A DNA stretch of 11,696 bases, from positions 1 through 11,696 of the forward strand of contig JBQTJM010000122.1 of assembly GCA_052387115.1 (NCBI GenBank), in the 5' to 3' direction. This stretch comes from JACCXJ01 sp052387115 (lineage in GTDB: Bacteria; Pseudomonadota; Gammaproteobacteria; JACCXJ01). This document shows positions 6,043 to 11,696 of this stretch, in pieces. The notes beneath the pieces were generated by a model. That model did no database searches, had not been told where the DNA came from, and saw nothing but the letters and a program-made list of their open reading frames with translations. The translations under genes and the position numbers were made by a program. Position 1 is the first letter of the stretch. The number at the start of each line of letters is the position of its first letter.

Positions 6043-6071
6043 GGAATAAATATTAGTCTGACCCCTATTCC
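6043..6071. repeat. 29-bp inverted-repeat sequence with TCTGACCCCT motif
   Basis: GGAATA (6043-6048) and TATTCC (6066-6071) are perfect inverted arms around a centre containing AATATT and TCTGACCCCT (6057-6066). The 10-base motif is identical to the one at 2074-2083, at the edge of the 254-bp element. The sequence is AT-rich against its surroundings. It lies between the methyltransferase stub and the copB stop codon and may also serve as the end of the copper operon. It resembles a REP-like remnant. Confidence 0.45.
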
Positions 6072-6076
6072 GCCGG

Positions 6077-6793
6077 CTAAAACCAGAAACGGACCCCGGC
6101 CACGAAGGACGGGATGTCGTAGTCCTCGCCGCGTTGGTGCGCCAGATCGGCGGTTCGGCCGACCTTTCTTTCCCATACGAAGCCCACGTAGGGTGCGAGC
6201 TCACGCACGATCTCATAGCGGAGCCTTAGCCCCAGCTCGACCTGACTGAGCCCGGGTCCGACCCCGATCTCCTCGACTTCCTGAACGGCGAAATCGATCT
6301 CCAACGCCGGTTGTAGGACCAGGCGCTGGGTGATGAGGATCGGATATTCGATCTCGAGCCGCGCCGATACGTCGCCGTCCTCGCTGATGAAGGCATCGGC
6401 ATCCACCTCGTAGAGGTACGGGGCGAGCCCGTGGGCGGCCAACACGGCAAATCCGCGCGATGGCTCGGGTTCGAGGTCATAGCGCAGGCCCACGGCCAGC
6501 TCCCAAAAGGCCGTGACCAGACGACTGTAACGGAGCTGCAACTCCGCGGTTTCCACGGGACCGTCGAGGAGATCATCCCCTTGTGTCTTGAACCACAAGC
6601 GGTCGTAGTCCCCGCCGATCCAGCCTCGCACATCCCAGCTATACGATTCCGAATCCTCGTGCGCGACGCGGAATTCCGATTGTTCGGCCTGGATGTAGGC
6701 CAGGACCCGATCGGCGTGCGTCGCGGACGGTTCGGCCGCCGCGAGGTGGGTGACTTCGAGCCACAGCAGTGCCGTCCAAAATGCCCGTATCAC
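6077..6793 (-). CDS. copB: Copper resistance protein B, outer-membrane barrel
   Basis: CopB/PcoB proteins are outer-membrane beta-barrels that work with the CopA oxidase to keep copper out of the cell. The 238-residue product has a signal-like start (MIRAFWTALLWL to AAA, cleavage probably near 20). It then has the family's SYSWDVRGWIGGDYDRLWFKTQGD (51-74), RYSRLVTAFWELAVGLRYD and LAPYLYEVDADAFIS, and ends in RFWF, an aromatic C-terminus as in barrel proteins. The Met/His-rich N-terminal region often present in CopB is lacking. The start is GTG 6793 with GAGGG about ten bases upstream; no ATG lies in frame in the 43-base gap after copA. It is the second gene of a copA-copB operon. A charged Glu inside the hydrophobic part makes the signal peptide atypical. 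Confidence 0.92.
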   Translation of the reverse strand: MIRAFWTALLWLEVTHLAAAEPSATHADRVLAYIQAEQSEFRVAHEDSESYSWDVRGWIGGDYDRLWFKTQGDDLLDGPVETAELQLRYSRLVTAFWELAVGLRYDLEPEPSRGFAVLAAHGLAPYLYEVDADAFISEDGDVSARLEIEYPILITQRLVLQPALEIDFAVQEVEEIGVGPGLSQVELGLRLRYEIVRELAPYVGFVWERKVGRTADLAHQRGEDYDIPSFVAGVRFWF

Positions 6794-6836
6794 TGATTCG
6801 CCACCCTCACCGCCATGCGTTCCCGAATGGGCACGC

Positions 6837-8561
6837 TCATCCGCGGGCAGGAGCGTCCTGGGTCACGATGACCCGCCGGAACATGCCGGCCTCCATGTGA
6901 TAGAGCAAATGACAGTGGAAGGCCCACTCGCCGAGCGCATCGGCCGTCACCTCGAAGGACAGGCGCTCGGCGGGCTTGATGTTGATCACATGCTTGCGGG
7001 GTTTATAGGCGCCGGCACCATTGTCCAGCTCGCTCCACATCCCATGGAGATGCAGCGGATGATTCATCATGGTGTCGTTCACGAATACGAACCGCACCCG
7101 TTCCCCGAATCGGAGCCGGATCGGCTCGGCCTCGGAGGATTTCTTTCCGTCGAAACCCCAGATGAAGCGCTGCATGTTGCCGGTGAGGTGCAATTCGATC
7201 TGCCGGCCGGGCGCGCGCCGATCGTCACCGGGCTCGATATTCCGCAGATCGGTATAGACCAGGACGCGGCGGTCCGTGCCTGCGAGGCCGATGCCGGGCT
7301 CGTCGAGTCTATCCATGGGCATCATCGCGACCATATCGGTGCCGGGGCCGTGCTCGTCGGGGCCGTGCTGCAAAGCGCTCGCATCGTCGGAAGCACTCGC
7401 GTCCATCCCGTCATGCGCCGTGCCGTGCATGGCGTTCGGGTGTGAGGCGTGGTCCATGCCGGCCATGGCGTGTGAGTCGTCCAGTTGGTCATGGGCCATG
7501 CCCATATCGGCCATGGTGAGCACCGGCGGCGGCCGCAGTTTCGGGATGGGCGCGGCGCTGCCCGTACGCGATGCGAGTGTGCCGCGCGCGTAGCCGCTGC
7601 GGTCCATCGCCTCGGCAAACATCGTATAAGCCCGGTCGCCCACCGGCTCGACCAGCACGTCGTAGGTCTCGGCCACCGCGATACGCAACTCATCGACCGT
7701 CACCGGTTGTACGTCCTGGCCATCGGCCTGCACCACGGTCATTTCGAGCCCCGGGATGCGGACATCGAAATAGGTCATGGCCGCGCCGTTGATGAACCGG
7801 AGCCGTATTCGATCTCCTGGCCGGTAGAGCGCGGTCCAGTTGGCGTCCGGCGGCGTCCCATTCACGAGAAACGTGTAAGTATCGCCCGTGACATCGGCGA
7901 TGTCCGTCGGGTCCATGCGCATGCGGTTCCAGTCGAGCCGGTCCGATAGCGCTGCCCCAAGCCCCTGGTCGGACACCTCGCGGAAGAAATCGAATATCGT
8001 GCGTTTGTTGACGTTATAGTAACCGTTCTGCTTTTTCAGCTTGGCGAAGACCCGGGCGGGGTCTTCGTCGGTCCAATCCGAAAGCATCACGATATAATCG
8101 CGATCGTAGCGGTAGGCTTCGGGTTCGGCGGGTGCGATGATGATTGGCGCGTACATCCCCGCTTGCTCCTGCAGATCCGAATGGCTGTGATACCAATAGG
8201 TCCCGCTCTGCCGCACCAGGAAGCGATACGTGAAGCTTCCACCGGGCTCAATGGCCGGGAAGCTCAGTCCGGGCACGCCGTCCATGCCGGCGGGCAGGAT
8301 GATCCCATGCCAGTGGAGGGAGGTCGGGACGTCGAGGCGGTTGTGCACGCGGATCGTGACGTCCTCGCCCTCGCGCCACCTCAACACCGGGCCCGGTACG
8401 GAGCCGTTGATCTGCGGCACCAGCGTTTCCCGGCCCGTCACGTTCATCGGCTTTTCCTCGATAACCAGCTCGTATTCGCCGGCGAGCGCGTCGCCGCTCG
8501 GGCCGAATGCGGCCAGGATCGATAACAAAACGGCTGAGCACCGCACGTTTGATGGGTTCAT
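6837..8561 (-). CDS. copA: Periplasmic multicopper oxidase, copper resistance protein A
   Basis: CopA oxidises Cu(I) and binds copper in the periplasm. The 574-residue protein has all the multicopper oxidase ligands: HWHG (83-86), WYHSH (123-127), HPLHLHG (501-507) and HCHLLYHMEAGM (549-560). These supply the type 1 site H501, C550, H555 and M560 and the trinuclear cluster H83, H85, H125, H127, H504, H506, H549 and H551. A Met/His-rich segment (about 349-416, repeats such as MADMGMAHD, MAGMDH and MMPMD) is the usual copper-binding insert. The signal peptide (1-27, ending ALA) has no twin arginine, unlike most CopA proteins, which suggests Sec export. AGGAT lies seven bases before ATG 8561. 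Copper-responsive control is expected, but no known operator was identified. Confidence 0.96.
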   Translation of the reverse strand: MNPSNVRCSAVLLSILAAFGPSGDALAGEYELVIEEKPMNVTGRETLVPQINGSVPGPVLRWREGEDVTIRVHNRLDVPTSLHWHGIILPAGMDGVPGLSFPAIEPGGSFTYRFLVRQSGTYWYHSHSDLQEQAGMYAPIIIAPAEPEAYRYDRDYIVMLSDWTDEDPARVFAKLKKQNGYYNVNKRTIFDFFREVSDQGLGAALSDRLDWNRMRMDPTDIADVTGDTYTFLVNGTPPDANWTALYRPGDRIRLRFINGAAMTYFDVRIPGLEMTVVQADGQDVQPVTVDELRIAVAETYDVLVEPVGDRAYTMFAEAMDRSGYARGTLASRTGSAAPIPKLRPPPVLTMADMGMAHDQLDDSHAMAGMDHASHPNAMHGTAHDGMDASASDDASALQHGPDEHGPGTDMVAMMPMDRLDEPGIGLAGTDRRVLVYTDLRNIEPGDDRRAPGRQIELHLTGNMQRFIWGFDGKKSSEAEPIRLRFGERVRFVFVNDTMMNHPLHLHGMWSELDNGAGAYKPRKHVINIKPAERLSFEVTADALGEWAFHCHLLYHMEAGMFRRVIVTQDAPARG

Positions 8562-8592
8562 GATGGCATCCTATCCGCGCGAAGAGCGGCGG

Positions 8593-8598
8593 ATTGTA
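8593..8598 (-). promoter_or_regulatory. Possible -10 element of the copA-copB operon
   Basis: On the minus strand TACAAT (8593-8598) matches a -10 hexamer well and would start transcription about 25 bases before the copA ATG. No good -35 is found at 17-19 bases, which is common for promoters that depend on an activator such as a MerR-type or CopR-type regulator. This is a guess from one hexamer. Confidence 0.3.
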
Positions 8599-8657
8599 CC
8601 GATTAACTTGGCTCACTGGAGACTGGGGCGATTTCCACCCTTGACGTGTCCTTGATG

Positions 8658-8705
8658 GCAGGGGCCTTGCCTGCGGGGGGACATGGGTCGCTTCCGTCAA
8701 GGAAG
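8658..8705. promoter_or_regulatory. Inverted repeats in the divergent copA/beta-helix promoter region
   Basis: Two inverted repeats lie between the divergent genes: GCAGG/CCTGC (8659-8663/8670-8674), part of a near-palindrome GGCAGGGGCCTTGCC, and CTTCC/GGAAG (8691-8695/8701-8705) around GTCAA. Either could be an operator or an mRNA hairpin in front of the beta-helix gene. No known copper box was recognised. Confidence 0.3.
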
Positions 8706-8733
8706 GCGACAGAGTACCGTGAGGGATATTACC

Positions 8734-10572
8734 ATGACAGACCCCCAGCGTTTCTCCCAAATCCATTCGGATCTATTCTGGCATTCGGATTTATTCGGGC
8801 TTTTCAAAGCAGAGTTGGCGCGGGCTGGCGCAGTGACCGGTCTTGCAGACTCGGTTTCCGCGCTGTGGCCGCGTTTCGCCGCGTGCTACCAAAGCGTCTC
8901 CCGGCTGCCCCGCAAGTCGCGGCGCGCCCTGCAAAGGCGGTGGCGGCGTTCGCGTGGCGGTATCGCATTGCTTTACGCCCTCGGCCAGGTCCCGGCGGCG
9001 CTGGCCGCCCAGATCGATGTCGGCGTCAGCGGCTGCACGCTCGTCGATGCCATCACCGCCGCCAACGACGACCGGCAAACGAACGGCTGCGCGGCCGGCA
9101 GCGGGCCCGATACCATCACCCTGCCGGCGGGGGGCACCCGGTTGCTCACGGCGGGCCCCTACTACTCCGGGCCGACCGGACTGCCGGTCATCAGGTCCTC
9201 GATCGTCATTGATGGCAACGGCAGCGCCATCGCGCGCGATCCGCAAGCGCCCGAGTTTCGCATCCTCGCCGTGGCCATAGCAGGCAGTCTGGTCCTGCAA
9301 GACACCACGGTCACTGGGGGCATATCTCGTCCTTCTATGTCCGGCAGCGGCGGAGGGATCTACAATCGCGGCACCACGACGCTGACCAACAGCACCGTCT
9401 CGGGCAATTCCGCATTCTACGGCTATTTCGGCGGCGGTTCCGGCGGCGGCATTGCCAGCTCCGGCAGCCTGACCCTGACCAACAGCACCGTCTCGGGCAA
9501 TTCTGCCGCCAGCGGCGGCGGCGGCGTGGACGGCGGTGGCGTAGTGACCCTCACCAACAGCACCGTGTCGGGCAATTCCGCGGGCCGCGACGGTGGCGGC
9601 TTGCGCAACTACGGCACCCTGACCCTCATCAACAGCACCGTGTCGGGCAATTCCGCAGGCGACGACGGCGGTGGCTTGCGCAATTCCGGGACCCTGACCC
9701 TCACCGACAGCACCGTATCGGGCAATTCCGCCTACGGCAGCGGCGGCGGGGTATTCACCTACGGCACCCTGACGCTGGAGCAGTCGCTGGTATCGGGAAA
9801 TTCGGCATCTTTGCAGGGTCCGGAGGTGCTCAACTCTGCGGATGACGGGGGTACTCCCGGGACCATCATCACCAACGGTTTCAACCTCTTCGGGCACGAT
9901 GGTGTGGCCGGCGTGGATGGCTTTGCGTCCGGGGCCCCCGGCGCGACCGACGTCGTACCGGCCGTCCCGCTAACCGCCATCCTCGACCCCGCGCTCACGG
10001 ACAACGGCGGCCCCACCAGTACCCAGGCTCTGGTCATCGGCAGCCCCGCCATCGACGCCGTTCCCGCCGCCTCTTGTGCGACGAACGGCGACCAACGTGG
10101 CGTCACGCGACCCCAGGATGGTGACGAGGACACGCTTGCGGACTGCGACATCGGTTCCTTCGAGCTTCAGCCCCCGCCGTTACCACCTCCACCGTCGCCG
10201 CCCGAGGCTACCCCGGCCGAGCCGAACCCGCAGCTACGGTGTACCGGATCCGCTTGCCGCGTCCTCATCAAGTGCGATGCGGTACAGGGCTCGGTCGAGC
10301 CGTGTGACACGAGCGTCGTCATCTTCGTGCGTGCCCGTGTCTTGCGGCTGGACGATGACAGTGCGGCCAAGGTGGCGAATCGCATCCGGTTTGCTGCCGG
10401 CGCGGCAAACATCCCGCCGGGTGGGACTACGAATGTGCGGCTCAGGCTCACGAAGCGGGGCCGGCAGATCGTGCGGGCGGACCGGGACAGGAGACTCACG
10501 GGCGTGATGGAGATCCGGAACTCCATCGGACCGGTCCAAAACGTCCCGGTGCGGATCAGGATCAGGCGCTGA
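8734..10572 (+). CDS. Secreted beta-helix protein with choice-of-anchor Q region
   Basis: This 612-residue protein has a long N-terminal segment (1-73) with a duplicated HSDLF motif and an Arg-rich stretch (RRALQRRWRRS). A hydrophobic GGIALLYALGQVPAALAA (75-92) follows, probably an extended signal peptide cut after ALAA. Residues 100-133 (CTLVDAITAAN, DTITLPAG) resemble the CSLREA opening of surface proteins. A right-handed beta-helix follows, with six TLTNSTVSGNSA-type rungs at about 216-358. Residues 383-477 (NLFGHD, LTDNGGPTSTQALVIGSPAID, DIGSFEL) match the choice-of-anchor Q pattern. A Pro-rich linker (480-499) leads to an unrecognised beta-rich C-terminal domain (about 500-612) with four Cys. 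The role is probably cell-surface or extracellular binding; no enzyme motif is seen. ATG 8734 has GAGGG eight bases upstream. An in-frame start at 8683 lacks support. The gene is divergent from copA. Confidence 0.85.
   Translation: MTDPQRFSQIHSDLFWHSDLFGLFKAELARAGAVTGLADSVSALWPRFAACYQSVSRLPRKSRRALQRRWRRSRGGIALLYALGQVPAALAAQIDVGVSGCTLVDAITAANDDRQTNGCAAGSGPDTITLPAGGTRLLTAGPYYSGPTGLPVIRSSIVIDGNGSAIARDPQAPEFRILAVAIAGSLVLQDTTVTGGISRPSMSGSGGGIYNRGTTTLTNSTVSGNSAFYGYFGGGSGGGIASSGSLTLTNSTVSGNSAASGGGGVDGGGVVTLTNSTVSGNSAGRDGGGLRNYGTLTLINSTVSGNSAGDDGGGLRNSGTLTLTDSTVSGNSAYGSGGGVFTYGTLTLEQSLVSGNSASLQGPEVLNSADDGGTPGTIITNGFNLFGHDGVAGVDGFASGAPGATDVVPAVPLTAILDPALTDNGGPTSTQALVIGSPAIDAVPAASCATNGDQRGVTRPQDGDEDTLADCDIGSFELQPPPLPPPPSPPEATPAEPNPQLRCTGSACRVLIKCDAVQGSVEPCDTSVVIFVRARVLRLDDDSAAKVANRIRFAAGAANIPPGGTTNVRLRLTKRGRQIVRADRDRRLTGVMEIRNSIGPVQNVPVRIRIRR
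8764..8799 (+). repeat. 18-bp tandem duplication encoding HSDLF twice
   Basis: CATTCGGATCTATTCTGG (8764-8781) and CATTCGGATTTATTCGGG (8782-8799) are adjacent, 16 of 18 bases identical. They keep the frame and give HSDLFW-HSDLFG near the N-terminus of the beta-helix protein. Differences at third and second codon positions suggest an older, tolerated duplication. Confidence 0.75.
9379..9807 (+). repeat. Tandem coding repeats, mostly 75 bp, of a beta-helix
   Basis: Six copies of a unit built on (T)LTNSTVSGNSA start at 9379, 9472, 9547, 9622, 9697 and 9772, so spacing is 93 bases once and then 75 bases four times. Each rung is 25 residues with a variable Gly-rich loop (GGGLRNYG type). The sixth rung (TLEQSLVSGNSA) has diverged. 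Near-identity of the core DNA in the middle copies suggests recent expansion or gene conversion. Confidence 0.9.
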
Positions 10573-10596
10573 TCGCCGCCTGCCCGGCGGGCGCAG

Positions 10597-11444
10597 GTGA
10601 TCACCGATGATGTGATCTACTTCGCCGAGCCGATGTTCCAGAACGGCATCGTCGCCCCGGCGGTCGACCGGGTGAAGGCGCTCGGGGTCGGCTACTTCAG
10701 CGGGCGGGCAATCAGGCGCGTCAATCCTATGACTCCCCGTTCCGCCCGAGCGGCCAATTCTTCGACATCGGCCGCGGCCCGGCGGAGGCGCATGACTTCG
10801 ATCCGGATCGGGGTGTCGCTACCTGCCAGCAGATCACCATCCCGGTGGGCCGGCGCTTGATCCTGGACTTACAGTGGGACCAGCCCTTCGCCTCCGTCAG
10901 TGGACCGCGTGGCTCACAGAGCGATCTGGACATCGTCCTCACCGACGCGGCGTGTACCGCGCTGGTGGCCGGGGGTCGCCACCGGTAATCTTCAACGCGA
11001 TCCCGTCGAGGTATTCGGCTTCAGCAACGAAGGTCCTGCCACCACCTTCGGGGTGATCGTCGTGCGATCCTCCGGGCCGGACCCAGCATCGATGAAGACG
11101 GTGCTGTCCGGGAGCGGACGCAGCTCGCCGATCACGATCGATGAGTTCGACACCGGGAGCGCCAGCTCCTTCGGCCATCAAAACACCCGCGGCGGGTTGG
11201 GAATCGGTGCGACGTTCTACCGGGAGACCCCGGCGTTCGGTACCACCCCGCCGCGGATAGAAGACTTTTCGTCCGCGGGTGGAGTCCCCATCTGTTCGAT
11301 ACCCAGGGCAATCGCCTGTCGTCCCCCGAGGTCCGGGCAGAGCCCGGTATCACGGCCCCGGATGGGGCCAATACCACGTTCTTCGGCGGCGGTGATACGG
11401 AGGGGGATAGCCTTCCGAGCTTCTTCGGGACGTCGGCGTCCCCC
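10597..11444 (+). pseudogene. S8 (subtilisin-type) peptidase fragment, three frameshifts
   Basis: Joined reading frames give a continuous peptidase-like sequence: VITDDVIYFAEPMFQNGIVAPAVD onward to YFS, then AGNQARQSYDSPFRPSGQFF to LTDAACTALVAGG, then ATGNLQRDPVEVFGFSN to SSAGGVPI, then FDTQGNRLSSPEVRAEPGIT to FFGTSAS. Frame changes fall at about 10702 (one base missing), 10977 (one base extra) and 11292 (one base missing), with a TAA at 10986-10988 if the second is not corrected. GTSA (codon 11433-11435 for Ser) is the catalytic serine motif of family S8, and AGN is the usual oxyanion Asn region. The N-terminal part with catalytic Asp and His and everything after the Ser are gone. It starts within 25 bases of the stop of the beta-helix gene and ends at a C-run joined to a cupin fragment. 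It cannot make an active peptidase. Confidence 0.8.
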
Positions 11445-11447
11445 CCC

Positions 11448-11588
11448 GGTGAGAAACATTGGCATGGGGCGACAGCAACAACGGGCATGAGCCATATCGC
11501 CATTCAGGAGCAGCTCGACGGTAAAGCTGTAGATTGGTTGGAAAAGGTCAGCGACGAACAATATCTGGCCGAATCAAAGGCGGAATAA
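11448..11588 (+). pseudogene. C-terminal fragment of a cupin protein
   Basis: GEKHWHGATATTGMSHIAIQ followed by a tail with VDWLEKVSDEQYL is the typical C-terminus of small cupin-domain proteins; HWH would supply metal ligands. The TAA is at 11586-11588. Only 47 codons remain. They are joined in frame to the peptidase fragment through a run of eight C (11440-11447), with no start codon or ribosome site of their own before an internal ATG (MSHIAIQ). Cupins of this type often precede an SDR oxidoreductase, as here (43-base gap), so the 5' part was probably replaced when the peptidase fragment arrived. Base composition becomes more AT-rich from about 11500. Confidence 0.65.
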
Positions 11589-11631
11589 GGGACAATCACA
11601 AAGCCGTTTATGGCAAGGAATAGTCAAGATT

Positions 11632-11696
11632 ATGAGCAATAACATCGAAGGAAAAGTCGTCGTTATCACGGGTGCGAGTAGCGGATTGGGCAAGGC
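11632..11696 (+). CDS. SDR family oxidoreductase, 5' end only
   Basis: ATG 11632 opens MSNNIEGKVVVITGASSGLG and runs off the right edge after 21 complete codons. VVVITGASSGLG is the classical Rossmann-fold NAD(P)-binding motif TGxxxGxG of short-chain dehydrogenases/reductases, which start with exactly this strand-turn-helix. AAGGAA (11615-11620) is the likely ribosome site, 11 bases upstream. The substrate cannot be told from the N-terminus. The cupin fragment just upstream suggests a former cupin-SDR operon. Confidence 0.9.
   Translation, partial: MSNNIEGKVVVITGASSGLGK

Noticed and set aside
8562..8733. CueR or CopR box in front of copA
   Set aside because: Neither the MerR-type inverted repeat with 19-20 base spacing nor a known cop box could be matched; only unassigned hairpins are present.
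9379..9807. CRISPR-like regular repeats
   Set aside because: The period of 75 bases is exactly in frame, the spacers are coding Gly-rich loops, and no cas genes are near.
8791..9897. 368-codon minus-strand frame opposite the beta-helix gene
   Set aside because: Its repeats are merely the complement of the NSTVSGNSA units, and it has no ribosome site or recognisable domain.
10550..10572. PEP-CTERM sorting signal on the beta-helix protein, given the XrtA-type ATPase
   Set aside because: The C-terminus ends in VRIRIRR with no PEP motif or final hydrophobic helix.
10597..11444. Peptidase frameshifts as pure sequencing error
   Set aside because: Long neighbouring genes of the same GC content (copA, ilvA, the beta-helix gene) are undamaged, and both ends of the fragment are also missing, so true decay is more likely; an error at one of the sites cannot be excluded.

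Overview
The window is high-GC bacterial DNA. IlvA, RpiA, CopA/CopB, the prs/exosortase-type ATPase and the ilvA/rpiA divergent pairing all look gammaproteobacterial; the lineage could be Chromatiales-like, but genus cannot be read from the sequence. It reads as a chromosome segment where housekeeping genes are separated by small mobile-looking repeats, a decayed toxin-antitoxin pair and fragments of broken genes. No rRNA, tRNA or CRISPR array was seen.

Layout, left to right. (1) 1-434, minus: 5' part of a gene for an exported protein with a DUF4124-like segment, running off the left edge. (2) 768-1823, plus: an ExeA-type AAA ATPase closest to the ATPase of XrtA/PEP-CTERM exopolysaccharide clusters. 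A sigma-54-like promoter and a 7-codon mini-ORF lie before it. (3) 1823-2076: a 254-bp element with 18-bp perfect terminal inverted repeats, starting on the last base of the ATPase stop codon. (4) 2131-2787 and 2946-4460, both minus: a class II (FucA-type) aldolase, and ilvA (threonine ammonia-lyase) upstream of it. (5) 4694-5190, plus: a PIN toxin lacking its N-terminus, overlapping an apparently intact ribbon-helix-helix antitoxin. (6) 5204-5860, plus: rpiA, 13 bases after the antitoxin, then a 41-codon N-terminal stub of a methyltransferase ending at a small repeat-like sequence. (7) 6077-8561, minus: a copA-copB copper-resistance operon. (8) 8734-10572, plus: a large secreted beta-helix protein with a choice-of-anchor Q region. 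(9) 10573-11588, plus: a middle fragment of an S8 (subtilisin-type) peptidase gene with three frameshifts, fused in frame to the last 47 codons of a cupin gene. (10) 11632 to the end: the start of an intact-looking SDR oxidoreductase.

How the genes relate. IlvA makes 2-oxobutanoate for isoleucine synthesis, and RpiA interconverts ribose 5-phosphate and ribulose 5-phosphate. The two are often divergent neighbours in gammaproteobacteria; here the toxin-antitoxin remnant has been wedged between them. CopA and CopB form a periplasmic/outer-membrane copper detoxification pair. The beta-helix protein is divergent from copA and shares its 172-base promoter region. The fragments at 5897-6022 and 10573-11588 indicate repeated deletion and recombination. 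No complete, clearly new multi-gene system is present. The most unusual items are the 254-bp element, the chimeric peptidase/cupin junction, and the beta-helix protein with its unrecognised N- and C-terminal parts.
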